From: Nitrospira sp. CR1.3
GTDB taxonomy: Bacteria; Nitrospirota; Nitrospiria; Nitrospirales; Nitrospiraceae
Assembly (NCBI GenBank): GCA_014055525.1
Contig: WIAH01000020.1
Location: forward strand, 1 to 63,205
DNA: 63,205 nt
Direction: 5' to 3'
Below, in pieces: positions 52,948 to 62,041 of this stretch. How positions within the stretch are numbered: position 1 is the stretch's first letter; the number at the start of each line of letters is the position of its first letter. The position numbers and the translations under genes were made by a program. The notes below the pieces were generated by a model. It made no database searches, was not told the DNA's origin, and saw only the letters and a program-made list of their open reading frames with translations.

Positions 52948-53568
52948 ATGGGACTGTATTCGACTTATATTTTTCCCCGCTTCATGGACTGGCTCATGAG
53001 CGGCGCGGAGTTTCAGCGTCTGAGGAGTTCCCTCCTGAAAGACGTCCAAGGCGAGGTGCTGGAAATCGGGTTTGGCACGGGCCTGAACCTGGTTCATTAT
53101 CCTTCCGACGTCGCACGCCTCGCGGTCGCAGACCCGGCCCGCTTTCTCCCGCAGGTCGTGGCTGAGAGAATCTCGGCTGCGTCGTTCCCTGTGGAAACCC
53201 ATCAAATAACCGCCGAGGCGCTGCCGTTTTCCGACCATCGCTTCGATTGGGTCGTCAGCACCTGGACGCTCTGCAGCGTCGGCGAACCGACACAGGCGTT
53301 GAAGGAAGTCCGAAGAGTGCTGAAACCCGAAGGGCATTTTCTATTTCTGGAACACGGCAGGAGCCGGAATGAATCCATCGCTGCGTGGCAACAGAGGCTG
53401 AATCCAATCCAGAATCTGATCGGCTGCGGATGCAACTTGAATCGGCGGATCGACCAACTGATCGATCAAAGCGGGCTCAGAATTGTACGGCTCGATCGAT
53501 TTCACATGGAGACGGTCCCAAGAATCGGCGGCGAGATGTATCACGGATGGGCGAGTCCGAATGCGTGA
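52948..53568 (+). CDS. class I SAM-dependent methyltransferase
   Basis: The 206-residue enzyme has motif I VLEIGFGTGLNLVHYP, motif II VADPAR, motif III in ALPFSDHRFDWVVSTWTLCS (Asp) and the FLEHGRS segment followed by NPIQNLIGCGCNLNRRID. This order is typical of the UbiE/COQ5-like methyltransferases annotated as type 11; the cysteine-rich GCGCN sequence recurs in a subgroup related to METTL7 proteins. I use the ATG at 52948 with GGGAA six bases upstream. Substrate unknown. Confidence 0.85.
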   Translation: MGLYSTYIFPRFMDWLMSGAEFQRLRSSLLKDVQGEVLEIGFGTGLNLVHYPSDVARLAVADPARFLPQVVAERISAASFPVETHQITAEALPFSDHRFDWVVSTWTLCSVGEPTQALKEVRRVLKPEGHFLFLEHGRSRNESIAAWQQRLNPIQNLIGCGCNLNRRIDQLIDQSGLRIVRLDRFHMETVPRIGGEMYHGWASPNA

Positions 53569-53574
53569 GCCGGA

Positions 53575-54279
53575 TCAGAGAGCGCGCGGGCTCTGGCCGT
53601 TGAGGAGGACGGAAAGATTCTCCACCGAGGGAAACAATGTGGAAAATTCCGGTGGTAATCTGGTACTGGACTTGGCGCTGTGAATCAGGTGCGCGATCCC
53701 GAACCGCTTCGCCGCCGCCAGGCAACGTTCGTCGTCATCGATGTACATCGACCGGTTCGGCTCGAACCCCACCAGCCGTTGACAGGCCGGCCAATATTCG
53801 AGCCGCATCTTCAGGTAGCCCACCTCGAACGCATCGACGATGCGATCCACCTGCAGATCGAGGCCGGTTTTGGCCGTCTTAATGGCTACGCCTGCCCGGT
53901 GCGCATTGGTGAGAATAGTGACGCGCTTCTTCCGATCTTTTAGCGCGGAGAGAAATCCCGCCGCTCCCGGTAAGAAGCCGATCATATGATCCAACTCCCT
54001 GTGCATCTCGACCACATCGATCCCCACCCGCTGAGTCCAGTAGTGAAGATCGGTCCAAGCCAGTTCATCTTCCACCGAGCGATACATCGCCATCAACCGT
54101 CTGCGGGATTCGTCGAACGGCATGTTTTCGGCCAGAGCATAACGCCGGGGTAACTCTTCCTCGAAAAAGAAATTGTCGAAGTGGCGATCAAGCAGCGTTC
54201 CGTCCATGTCCAGAAGCACGTCGTCGATGTCGTTCCAACTCAGAGGAGGGCCGGGGGGAGACGAAGGATGAGAAGCCAT
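53575..54279 (-). CDS. HAD-family phosphatase, YrfG-like nucleotidase
   Basis: The 234-residue enzyme has HAD motif I VLLDMDGTLLDRHFDNFFFEE, motif II TILTNAHR, a Lys in motif III VGYLKMRL and motif IV MYIDDDERCLAAAKRFG. LDRHFDNFFFEE is characteristic of the YrfG-type GMP/IMP 5'-nucleotidases. It converges with the methyltransferase gene with a gap of six bases. A Pro-rich N-terminus precedes motif I. The substrate is inferred from similarity. Confidence 0.85.
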   Translation of the reverse strand: MASHPSSPPGPPLSWNDIDDVLLDMDGTLLDRHFDNFFFEEELPRRYALAENMPFDESRRRLMAMYRSVEDELAWTDLHYWTQRVGIDVVEMHRELDHMIGFLPGAAGFLSALKDRKKRVTILTNAHRAGVAIKTAKTGLDLQVDRIVDAFEVGYLKMRLEYWPACQRLVGFEPNRSMYIDDDERCLAAAKRFGIAHLIHSAKSSTRLPPEFSTLFPSVENLSVLLNGQSPRAL

Positions 54280-54347
54280 AGCGCCGAGTCTACCTGACGA
54301 GTGTTGTCTTTGCCAAAATTCTTGTGTTACGGTCCCGCGAGGTTTTC

Positions 54348-55724
54348 ATGCCCCGTACCAAGTCCACACCGGAGCCACCGCTTCCCTCGCTCGCCGCAGA
54401 GAGCGGTCATCTGCCATTGGTCGCCATCATCGGCCGGCCCAATGTCGGGAAGTCCACGCTGTTCAATCGAATCCTCGGCAGCCGGACGGCGATCGTGGAC
54501 GACGTCCCGGGGGTGACCAGGGATCGCAACTATGCCGATGCAACCTATCGAAACCGTCCCTTTCGCCTCATCGATACGGGCGGGCTGGAGCCTTCGGCAT
54601 CGGACGGCATGTTGGCCCTGATCAGGCGGCAGTCCGAACTGGCGATCGCCGAAGCCGACATCCTGATTCTCCTGATGGACGGCCGAACCGGTCTGACTCC
54701 CCAGGACCAGGAAGTCGTCCGCCTTTTGCGCGGAACGACCAAGCCCCTGTTCGTGGCCATCAACAAGATCGACACGCCGAAGGTCGAAACCCTCGTCGCT
54801 GATTTTTACCGGCTCGGAATCGAGTCGCTGTACCCGATCTCGGCCGAGCACGGGATCGGTGTGGCGGACCTGCTCGATGCCATCTACCCGCTGCTGCCAG
54901 TCCAGGAGGAAGATCGCGAGCAAGGTTCGATGCCCCGCGTGGCAGTTGTCGGACGCCCGAATGTCGGTAAATCGACGCTCGTCAACGCTGTGCTGGGACA
55001 GGAGCGGGTCGTCGTCAGCGATGTCCCCGGCACGACGAGAGACTCCATCGATTCACTTGCGGTTCATCAAGGCCGGCCGTATCTGTTCACCGACACCGCC
55101 GGCATTCGCCGCCGCGGGAAAGTCGATCGCGGGATCGAAGGATACAGCGTGGCACGATCGCTCCGCGCCATCGGGAGGTCCGACGTGGCGGTGCTCCTCC
55201 TGGACGCGGAGGAAGGAGTCACCGAGCAGGATACCAAGATCGCCGGCGTGGTCATCCGCCAAGGCCGGGCCTGTCTGCTCTTGGTGAACAAATGGGACCT
55301 CCGAGAAGGCGATCATCAGGCCCGACAGCAAGTGGAACAGGACCTCAGGCGACGGTTTCCTTTCTTGACTTGGGCGCCGGTTCTTTTTGGGGCCGCGGTA
55401 AAGCCCGATTCCTTGCGGCGCCTCTTTCCCGCGATCGATGAGGTCTATGCGTCGTTCACCAAACGGGTTCCGACCGGTCACCTGAATCAGCTGCTCCAAA
55501 ATATCCTCGCAACCCATCCACTGCCGGCACGAAAGGGGAAACCCACGAAGATCACGAAGTCGGCGTTCATGACTCAGGTTGCCACGAGCCCCCCCGTGTT
55601 CGCCCTATTCGTCGGGCACCCGGAAAATATCACCTCTTCTTACCTCCGTTATCTCGAGAACCGGCTTCGGGAAGAATACGGCTTCTCGGGAACTCCCATC
55701 CGGCTCTTGGTCAGGAAGAAGTAG
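54348..55724 (+). CDS. der: ribosome-assembly GTPase Der
   Basis: The 458-residue protein has two GTPase domains: P-loops AIIGRPNVGKSTLFNRILG and VVGRPNVGKSTLVNAVLGQ, G3 DTGGL and DTAGI, G4 NKID and NKWD. A KH-like C-terminal domain follows, ending in GTPIRLLVRKK. Der aids maturation of the 50S subunit. I use the ATG with GAGG six bases upstream, not the GTG at 54324. The first 25 residues are a Pro/Ser-rich extension. Confidence 0.96.
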   Translation: MPRTKSTPEPPLPSLAAESGHLPLVAIIGRPNVGKSTLFNRILGSRTAIVDDVPGVTRDRNYADATYRNRPFRLIDTGGLEPSASDGMLALIRRQSELAIAEADILILLMDGRTGLTPQDQEVVRLLRGTTKPLFVAINKIDTPKVETLVADFYRLGIESLYPISAEHGIGVADLLDAIYPLLPVQEEDREQGSMPRVAVVGRPNVGKSTLVNAVLGQERVVVSDVPGTTRDSIDSLAVHQGRPYLFTDTAGIRRRGKVDRGIEGYSVARSLRAIGRSDVAVLLLDAEEGVTEQDTKIAGVVIRQGRACLLLVNKWDLREGDHQARQQVEQDLRRRFPFLTWAPVLFGAAVKPDSLRRLFPAIDEVYASFTKRVPTGHLNQLLQNILATHPLPARKGKPTKITKSAFMTQVATSPPVFALFVGHPENITSSYLRYLENRLREEYGFSGTPIRLLVRKK

Positions 55725-55881
55725 CGGACAGTTCCGTCCAGCGATGGACTGACTTTGTGCGCGATCCGGCCCTGAAAGCCGATCCGATCCTCATTTTTCA
55801 AGGTTGCCGCGGTATCGTTCTCTAACCACACGGGTTCGACTCTTGCAGTTCCTCCGGTCCGTTCTTGAAAGGACCGTATCA

Positions 55882-56346
55882 ATGTCACAATCCGCACAGC
55901 AGTTGTCTCCCCTGGGCCTGGATGCGCCCGCCGGACCATCTTATTGCAGGACCTCCGCCGCCCCGACTCTGCATTCTATTCCTATCGATTCTTCGAATTC
56001 GGGAGTCATCCTGCTTTCCTCTTCGAAGCGTATCCTGCACATGAATGCCCGGGCCCGGGTGCTGATGGGGTTATTCGGAGAAGCCCTCGAACTCTGGCCG
56101 AACCTGTCGCCTGAATCCATGCCCTCAATCCTGTTGGAGTTCTGCGGCGAAATCATGTCTGAGTCGGAACGGCGGGCTCAAGCAGGCGATCGGGCGCAAT
56201 TCGAAATGCGCCGCGTCTGCCATATGGTTACGCCGCCGCTTCTTTTCAGAGGTTTCGGAGTCTCGACCTCGGCAAGCGGCGAGCTTCAAATGATTCTCAC
56301 GCTTCAACCCTATGCCCCCCTTTTCCGCGCTTCATTACCGGAATAG
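55882..56346 (+). CDS. hypothetical protein, possibly PAS-like
   Basis: I do not recognise this 154-residue protein. Residues 45-75 (SNSGVILLSSSKRILHMNAR, ARVLMGLFGEALELWP) resemble the start of PAS-type sensor domains found ahead of LuxR regulators (VLLxxxxRIxxxNxxAR). The C-terminal strand pattern FEMRRVCHMVTPPLLFRGFG fits too. It has no DNA-binding or signal domain, so it might be a stand-alone sensor. AAGGA precedes the ATG. It lies 158 bases after der. Confidence 0.45.
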   Translation: MSQSAQQLSPLGLDAPAGPSYCRTSAAPTLHSIPIDSSNSGVILLSSSKRILHMNARARVLMGLFGEALELWPNLSPESMPSILLEFCGEIMSESERRAQAGDRAQFEMRRVCHMVTPPLLFRGFGVSTSASGELQMILTLQPYAPLFRASLPE

Positions 56347-56500
56347 TTTCGGTGCGCGACTTTCGTCTCACGCTCTCAAGATCACAGGTCTTTCGTCTTG
56401 ACTCCGTGGAACCATCATGGTTTATTCCTCGAAGGTCGCGCGGCGCGCGCTCGGCTGATCGAATCTCGTAACCCTTGTCGCCTCCCGATTGAGAACAGGT

Positions 56501-57349
56501 ATGGGTATCCGGTTTCTCCGAGCACGCCGTCCGAGACCCGGCCAAGCCCTGGTCCGTTTCGGGCTGGCCTGTACCCTAAGCTTCGCCTCTATCGGCCTTG
56601 CAGAAGCGCAGGAACCTGCTCAGCCTCCCGTTTCCTCCGCGGAAGCTCCCGCAGCGGCGTCTCTGGAGCCGGCGAGAGTCGATCCCTCCATCACGTTACG
56701 AGGCTCGGTCTGGCGGACGAAGACGGGGATCGTCTTCCTCAAGACTCCCGTCGGGATGCTGACATTCAGCTCCAAGACGACACTCAAGGACTTGAGGGCC
56801 TCCCATGAAGTCCTCTTCTGGGTCCACGAACAGAACTCCGTCGTGGACATTCGTAAGAAAAGCGACGGATCGCTGGTCCATCGATATCTGACCGGTCCCA
56901 TGACCTTCGGCGCAGACGTCCCGAAGACTTTGCGGTGGTGGACGCCCGAGGGGGAGGAAACGACTCACTTCGGCACGCAGGAAGAACGATTGGGAGCGTT
57001 TCATGAAGGCGACCTGCTGACGGTCGAGGTCGATGAAGCTCACACCGTCGTCGGCGTCCATGACCTTCAGTATGATCTCCAGATCAGCCAGACCCCGCCG
57101 TCCGGTTCTCAGGCTCAACTGCTCTTGTCGGGGACCGTGTCGAAGCTCAAATCGAACTTCGTATTTTTCCGCACGCCGGTCGGCTTGGTGATGGTCAACT
57201 CCAAGATCGGTGTCCCACAAGTCAAGGTCGGGCAACCGATGACCCTGCGCATCGACAATCAACAGGTGACCGTCGACCTCGCGCCGGTTGCAGCCAAGTC
57301 ATCACGGAATAGCCAGGTTCCGACCCCTTCACTCGCTCCGGCTCCCTGA
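56501..57349 (+). CDS. exported protein with an internally duplicated domain
   Basis: The 282-residue product has a signal peptide (ALVRFGLACTLSFASIGLAEA). Two similar beta-rich modules follow: LRGSVWRTKTGIVFLKTPVG with LTFSSKT at about 65, and LSGTVSKLKSNFVFFRTPVG with MVNSKIG at about 210. Both could be OB-fold- or SH3-like units. I know no family for it. TTG at 56489 is an alternative start. The sigma factor gene starts 13 bases after the stop, so it may belong to the ECF operon. Confidence 0.6.
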   Translation: MGIRFLRARRPRPGQALVRFGLACTLSFASIGLAEAQEPAQPPVSSAEAPAAASLEPARVDPSITLRGSVWRTKTGIVFLKTPVGMLTFSSKTTLKDLRASHEVLFWVHEQNSVVDIRKKSDGSLVHRYLTGPMTFGADVPKTLRWWTPEGEETTHFGTQEERLGAFHEGDLLTVEVDEAHTVVGVHDLQYDLQISQTPPSGSQAQLLLSGTVSKLKSNFVFFRTPVGLVMVNSKIGVPQVKVGQPMTLRIDNQQVTVDLAPVAAKSSRNSQVPTPSLAPAP

Positions 57350-57362
57350 TCTCCTTCGATCA

Positions 57363-57989
57363 ATGCCCCGCCGCACAGCCAATACGCCGCCCGACGACTC
57401 ACAAGGACCGGACGGTTTTGATAAGCTGTACCGGGACCATGTCGATCTGTTGTACCGATATGCTCACCGGCTGTGCGGAGAAGTGGAGGCAGCGAAAGAT
57501 CTCGTCCAGGAAACCTTTCTCAATGCCTATCGGGGCTTCAGAGGTTTTCGAGGCGATGCGCAGGTCTCCACCTGGCTCTATACCATCGCCTCGCGGGCTT
57601 GCATGCGGATGCGGCGCAAACGGAAAGGCGAGCCGGAGCGCGAACTCTCGCTCGATGAGTTCGTTCCGACTTCCGAGGGGGAGTTTCGACTCCAGATCCC
57701 CATGGAAGGACTCACGCCGGAGGAGGCCTTCGAAAACAAAGAATTGCGCGAGGCCCTTGATCAGGCGATTCAGAAACTGCCGAAGAAATATCGCATGACG
57801 CTGGTGTTGCGCGATATGGAAGGCTTGAGCGCGAAAGAGGTCGGCGCGATTATCGGCGCGAGCGAACGGGCGGTGAAATCGCGTCTGCACAGAGCCAGAC
57901 TGTTCGTGAGGCGGGAGTTGAGCGCGCGCGGGATTACCCAGCCGGGTCATGGGTCAGAGACCCCTTCTATGAGAGGATCGCTCACATGA
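57363..57989 (+). CDS. ECF RNA polymerase sigma factor
   Basis: This 208-residue sigma-70 family protein has region 2 FDKLYRDHVDLLYRYAHRLC and LVQETFLNAYRGFRGFRGDA, and region 4 KLPKKYRMTLVLRDMEGLSA followed by the helix-turn-helix EVGAIIGASERAVKSRLHRA. Region 3 is missing, as in ECF sigmas. The gene for an anti-sigma factor overlaps its stop by four bases, so synthesis is coupled. Targets cannot be told. Confidence 0.93.
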   Translation: MPRRTANTPPDDSQGPDGFDKLYRDHVDLLYRYAHRLCGEVEAAKDLVQETFLNAYRGFRGFRGDAQVSTWLYTIASRACMRMRRKRKGEPERELSLDEFVPTSEGEFRLQIPMEGLTPEEAFENKELREALDQAIQKLPKKYRMTLVLRDMEGLSAKEVGAIIGASERAVKSRLHRARLFVRRELSARGITQPGHGSETPSMRGSLT

Positions 57990-58297
57990 AGAAAGCCAGG
58001 GACTCTCGGACAAGACGGGCCGGCAAGATGACTCCTCACCCTGGTCATGGACCGGGACATTGCCTCAACATCCTCAAACAGCTTTCCGCCTACATCGACG
58101 ATGAACTTCCATCGGAGATTTGCGAAGAGCTTCGCCGCCATCTCGGCGCTTGTCCCAACTGTGAAGTGTTTATCGCGTCGCTACGGGACACCGTCACGCT
58201 CTGTCGGCACCGACCGACGCCTGCGCTGTCTGCTTCCGATCGAGCGGCGCTTCGGCTCAATATCATCCGTGCGTCGAAGTCAGGGAGCCGGCGGTGA
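57986..58297 (+). CDS. anti-sigma factor with zinc-finger domain
   Basis: The 103-residue protein has the ZAS (zf-HC2) signature: LKQLSAYIDDELPSEICEEL, then RRHLGACPNCEVFIASL with His-X3-Cys-X2-Cys. No transmembrane segment is present, so it acts in the cytoplasm and may sense thiol oxidation directly through zinc release. It overlaps both the sigma gene (four bases) and the cytochrome gene (four bases). Confidence 0.87.
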   Translation: MKKARDSRTRRAGKMTPHPGHGPGHCLNILKQLSAYIDDELPSEICEELRRHLGACPNCEVFIASLRDTVTLCRHRPTPALSASDRAALRLNIIRASKSGSRR

Positions 58298-58683
58298 CAT
58301 CTCCGGTAACGATCGGGGCTGTAACCGGCATCACACCGCTCCTGCTGTGGTGTTCACTGGGCGCGGCGGTCACCCCAGTCGATCTCGAGCAGGGACGAGC
58401 GGTGTACGAGCGCCATTGCGCCGACTGTCACGGGGCAGAAGGAAAAGGCGACGGGAAGTCCGCTGTCTCGCTCTCACCCAGGCCAGGCAACTTGATCTCG
58501 GCCCAGACATCAGCAAAATCCGATCAGGACCTCCTGAAGATCATTGCCAACGGCCGCCCCCGAACGGCCATGGAGGGCTGGAAGGACCGTCTGTCCGACG
58601 ACGAGCAACGGGCCGCACTCGCCTACATCCGCTCACTCGTCAGATTTACCCGCTCTGCCACGCCCCCGCCGCCAAGCCCTTAG
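58294..58683 (+). CDS. class I cytochrome c, periplasmic
   Basis: The 129-residue protein starts at GTG within the anti-sigma gene. A signal-like segment (ITPLLLWCSLGAAVTP) precedes the mature domain. Haem is bound by CADCH (residues 42-46) in RAVYERHCADCHGAEGKGDG; the axial Met is likely in PRTAMEGW. AALAYIRSLVRF is the C-terminal helix of small cytochromes c. It is the third gene of the sigma/anti-sigma operon; a role as electron carrier or redox sensor is inferred. Confidence 0.88.
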   Translation: MTSPVTIGAVTGITPLLLWCSLGAAVTPVDLEQGRAVYERHCADCHGAEGKGDGKSAVSLSPRPGNLISAQTSAKSDQDLLKIIANGRPRTAMEGWKDRLSDDEQRAALAYIRSLVRFTRSATPPPPSP

Positions 58684-58778
58684 GCGGAAATCGTTCTCCT
58701 CGGCCTCTTTCAGATCAAGAAATCGCCGTGGTAGAGTAACACCTTTCTTATGGTCTTCTTACAAGGAGTTGTAACGAC

Positions 58779-60476
58779 ATGATTCGCTGGCGAACCGCGG
58801 CAGTCCGCTGTGTCATGGTTTCGGTTTTTTCCGGACTCATTCTCCTCTCCCCGTTGATTTCGTTCGCCGCTCCGTCTGCCAAGGCGTCGAAGAAAGCCGA
58901 CGGAGTCGTCGCAACAGCAGCGCTACGGTATGCCGAAGCCCTGTCAAAAGGCGATGTAGTCGAAACCGTCAAGCTCGACTTCGCCTGCCAATATCGACTG
59001 GTTGCTGCCAGCGCAAAAGGCCTGAAGTCTCATCCGGAAAAATCCGATCCTTCGTATGGGTCCTGCTGGCAGGGCATCAAGGCCGCGCATGAACCGCCAT
59101 TGAAGCGATGGGATCTCGGGATGGACGTGCTCTGGCCGAGCAACGGCGGACTTGTATATTTCGGAGAAGAATTGGACCGGTACCCCGCATCCGCTTTTGT
59201 GATGGACACCATCGGGCTTTCTCCGCCCGGAAGCGGCTTGCGCGTGAAGGCGATGTCGAGCAAGTCGTTGCCGAACGCCTCTTTTCGGCTCCGTGCCGAC
59301 GCACCGATCCTCTCCGTTCCGGCCGCCCTGGTCACGATCGCCGTCTACTATCAGGATCCGCTCACCTCTCCCGTGACGAAAGCCCCGGGGAGCTACAAGT
59401 GGACAAACACGGTGAAGCCTGCGAGGCGGGCCCTCAAAAGCATCGACACGCAATGGGTCGTCCTGTCCGGCCTAAAGAAGCACGGATTTCCCGGGGACTC
59501 GGCGGTGGTCAATCTGTTGGTAAACGATGGGGCTCCCGTAGATGGTATCCCCCAGGAAATCGTGCCCTTCGTGACAGAATCCAGCAAGGCAGTTCCCGGT
59601 TCGCTGGTGTGGTGGGGTCCTGAGGACATGCCGGGATTGTTGGTGGCCTCCGCTGCACGCGCGGCCTCCTTTCCCAATTTGCGTGATCGGGTCGCCCTCT
59701 TGAACCGCGTGCTGATCATCGATCCGAACCAGGCCGATGCCCTCACCGTTCTGACCAGGGATCTTTATGCAGTCATCCTGCGCCAGGCCATGCCAGGGCA
59801 CAATCTCATCGTGAAGGACCCGGCCCTGGCGATGGTCGTCAATGAACAGTACTGGAACATGTACGCACAGGGAGAGCGGCTGGATCTTTCCTTGGGGATG
59901 GAAATGGGAGGATTGGACAAGCCCACGACTGCGGATTATTTGTATCGCCTGCTCCCGGCGCTGCGAACCTTGGCGGAGGTGCGGCCTGAACAGCTCGACA
60001 ACCGCTTCCGCTGGGGGGCAGCGCTGCGCTGGAATCTCGATCAGGATCTCGCGATAGAAGTCCACGAGAGGCTGGTGAAGGATGTTCCCGCCGAACGCAA
60101 GACCGCCCGAGCTGAAGCGCTGTTGCAATTGGCCTGGTCTCGTATCAACAAGGTGGCCTGGAACAGAAATCTTGATGACAAAGAAATTCGGATCGCCTAT
60201 CAGGATGCCGATCAGGCTTTCGGGCTGGCGGAGGTTCCGCTCGACAAATTCATCGCCGAGTACACGAAGGCCTACAGCCTGCTCTTCACGCCGCAACGGG
60301 ACAATCGTGAGATGCTGGCGCTCCTTACCGAGGCCAAGCGGTGGTTTGCCGATGTCCCAGGCCAGAACCAGGAGATCTGGAACTTCTTCATCGGTGCGGA
60401 ATCACTGAAATCCGTCCTGGATGCTGATCCGATTTTTCAGCCGCTCTTGGCATCGACCGAACAAAAGCACGGGTGA
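58779..60476 (+). CDS. large exported hypothetical protein
   Basis: The 565-residue product has a signal peptide (MVSVFSGLILLSPLISFAA). After a charged stretch the domain runs with mixed helices and strands; the C-terminal half (about 320-540) is mainly helical with TPR-like character (LLNRVLIIDPNQADALTVLT). Many Trp and aromatic residues occur. I do not recognise a family. AAGGAG precedes the ATG by about ten bases. It lies 95 bases after the cytochrome gene and 59 before aat, so it may be a separate unit. Confidence 0.6.
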   Translation: MIRWRTAAVRCVMVSVFSGLILLSPLISFAAPSAKASKKADGVVATAALRYAEALSKGDVVETVKLDFACQYRLVAASAKGLKSHPEKSDPSYGSCWQGIKAAHEPPLKRWDLGMDVLWPSNGGLVYFGEELDRYPASAFVMDTIGLSPPGSGLRVKAMSSKSLPNASFRLRADAPILSVPAALVTIAVYYQDPLTSPVTKAPGSYKWTNTVKPARRALKSIDTQWVVLSGLKKHGFPGDSAVVNLLVNDGAPVDGIPQEIVPFVTESSKAVPGSLVWWGPEDMPGLLVASAARAASFPNLRDRVALLNRVLIIDPNQADALTVLTRDLYAVILRQAMPGHNLIVKDPALAMVVNEQYWNMYAQGERLDLSLGMEMGGLDKPTTADYLYRLLPALRTLAEVRPEQLDNRFRWGAALRWNLDQDLAIEVHERLVKDVPAERKTARAEALLQLAWSRINKVAWNRNLDDKEIRIAYQDADQAFGLAEVPLDKFIAEYTKAYSLLFTPQRDNREMLALLTEAKRWFADVPGQNQEIWNFFIGAESLKSVLDADPIFQPLLASTEQKHG

Positions 60477-60535
60477 CATGGCGTTGGAAAGGCGAGCCGT
60501 AGCCTTTTAATCGCTTATGGCGTAATTTCTCGCCC

Positions 60536-61234
60536 ATGTTCCGGCTGAGTGCTGATCCGCACGATCTGCAGTTTCCTTCTGTTGATTCGGCTTCGCCTGA
60601 AGGCCTGCTGGCAGTCGGAGGCGATCTCCGACCCGAACGGCTGCTCGAAGCCTACCGCCACGGCATCTTTCCTTGGTACAACGACGATCAGCCCATCTTA
60701 TGGTGGTCTCCCGATCCCAGGGCCGTCCTCTTTCCGGAGAAGCTTCACGTGTCCCGTAGCCTGGAACGAACGATTCGGTGCGGCGATTTTCGCGTGACGC
60801 TCGACACCTGCTTCCGGGATGTCATGACTCGATGCGCCGGCCCTCGGCCGCAACATCCGGAAGGAGGCACCTGGATCACCTCGGCGATGGTGCAGGCCTA
60901 TTCGGCACTCCACGATCTCGGCTACGCCCATTCAATCGAAACTTGGAAGGATGAGAAATTAGCCGGCGGGCTCTACGGCGTCGCGATCGGCGGAGCTTTC
61001 TTCGGCGAGTCGATGTTCTCCCACGCCGCCGATGCGTCCAAAGTGGCGCTCGTCTTACTTGTGCGCCAACTCCGCGCCTGGGGGTTTACCCTCTTCGACT
61101 GCCAGCAGTCCTCTCCGCATGTGACGCGTTTCGGAGCCGAAAATATCCCACGCTCCGAGTTCCTGAAGCAGCTTAAAGAAGCCCTCACTCTTCCCGACCG
61201 CCGCGGACGATGGGAATTCGATATCACCGATTGA
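60536..61234 (+). CDS. aat: leucyl/phenylalanyl-tRNA-protein transferase
   Basis: The 232-residue enzyme adds Leu or Phe to proteins with N-terminal Lys or Arg, marking them for ClpAP under the N-end rule. FPSVDSASPEGLLAVGGDLR at the start, AYRHGIFPWYNDDQPILWWS and PDPRAVLFPEKLHVSRSLER, SIETWKDEKLAGGLYGVAIG and FFGESMFS match the family closely. A normal length. No clp genes are nearby. Confidence 0.95.
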   Translation: MFRLSADPHDLQFPSVDSASPEGLLAVGGDLRPERLLEAYRHGIFPWYNDDQPILWWSPDPRAVLFPEKLHVSRSLERTIRCGDFRVTLDTCFRDVMTRCAGPRPQHPEGGTWITSAMVQAYSALHDLGYAHSIETWKDEKLAGGLYGVAIGGAFFGESMFSHAADASKVALVLLVRQLRAWGFTLFDCQQSSPHVTRFGAENIPRSEFLKQLKEALTLPDRRGRWEFDITD

Positions 61235-61268
61235 TCTAGAGTGACTTAGAGGAATGAGGGCGGAGTAT

Positions 61269-62033
61269 TTAGTGCGCCCGCGAGGCTGCGAGTGTTCTGC
61301 GTGATTTGTCCGTCTTTGGTTTCACTGTCTTGGGCATCTCGTCCCATGTTCGTCCATCTAGCGTCCGGCCCGCCTTGGTCTTAAAGACGCCGCCCCACTG
61401 TTTGAAAAAGAAGGGAACCTTTGCTGAAATGCATTGCGCACGTATTTCACGGACCCATTCCGGTTTCATAAGTCGAGAACGAGGCCCAGACTCTCCACCC
61501 ACAATGACCCAATCTATACCTTCCAGATCAAGATGCGGTAAAGGACCCAATAGAGGCTCAAGTGAAAGAAACTTGACTCTCGCCCCTGTCCGCTTCAGAT
61601 GGTCAATGCGCTGAACGTAATCTTCGCTCTCGACACTCACACCCATCCACACGTTATCTGACCACGGAAGTTCTCTATCTACCTCTACAAGCCGATCTGC
61701 TCGTTTTGTCAGTATCTGAAACTCGTGTTGTGGCGTTGCGCGCATTACAGCGAAGACTTTTCTAATGAAGTCAATAGGAACATCTCTATGAAACAAATCG
61801 CTCATTGAATTCACGAAGATCACTCTCGACTTTTTCCATCCAAGTGGTACGTCCAAAGATTCAGGGTGAAGTCTGAGGACGAATCCATCTTTGTATTGCC
61901 TTGTGCCGGCCGCTTGCAGCCGTAGAGCCAACCGTTCGGCATAACAGTTCTTACAACCTGGACTGATCTTGTCGCATCCGGTCACAGGATTCCATGTCGC
62001 CTCTGTCCATTCAATCTTTGAAAGGCCCGCCAC
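61269..62033 (-). CDS. DUF5131 / Gp37-Gp68-like three-Cys-motif protein
   Basis: The 254-residue protein begins [20 protein letters not shown] and KNCYAE: cysteines at 20, 27 and 30 form the three-Cys motif (C-X6-C-X2-C). The rest ([67 protein letters not shown]) matches the phage Gp37/Gp68 family, DUF5131, which is thought to have a radical-SAM-like barrel and to occur beside TcmP. It sits eight bases after the TcmP-like gene, same strand. Base composition is lower in GC than the flanks. The activity is unknown. Confidence 0.85.
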   Translation of the reverse strand: MAGLSKIEWTEATWNPVTGCDKISPGCKNCYAERLALRLQAAGTRQYKDGFVLRLHPESLDVPLGWKKSRVIFVNSMSDLFHRDVPIDFIRKVFAVMRATPQHEFQILTKRADRLVEVDRELPWSDNVWMGVSVESEDYVQRIDHLKRTGARVKFLSLEPLLGPLPHLDLEGIDWVIVGGESGPRSRLMKPEWVREIRAQCISAKVPFFFKQWGGVFKTKAGRTLDGRTWDEMPKTVKPKTDKSRRTLAASRAH

Positions 62034-62041
62034 CTGAACCT

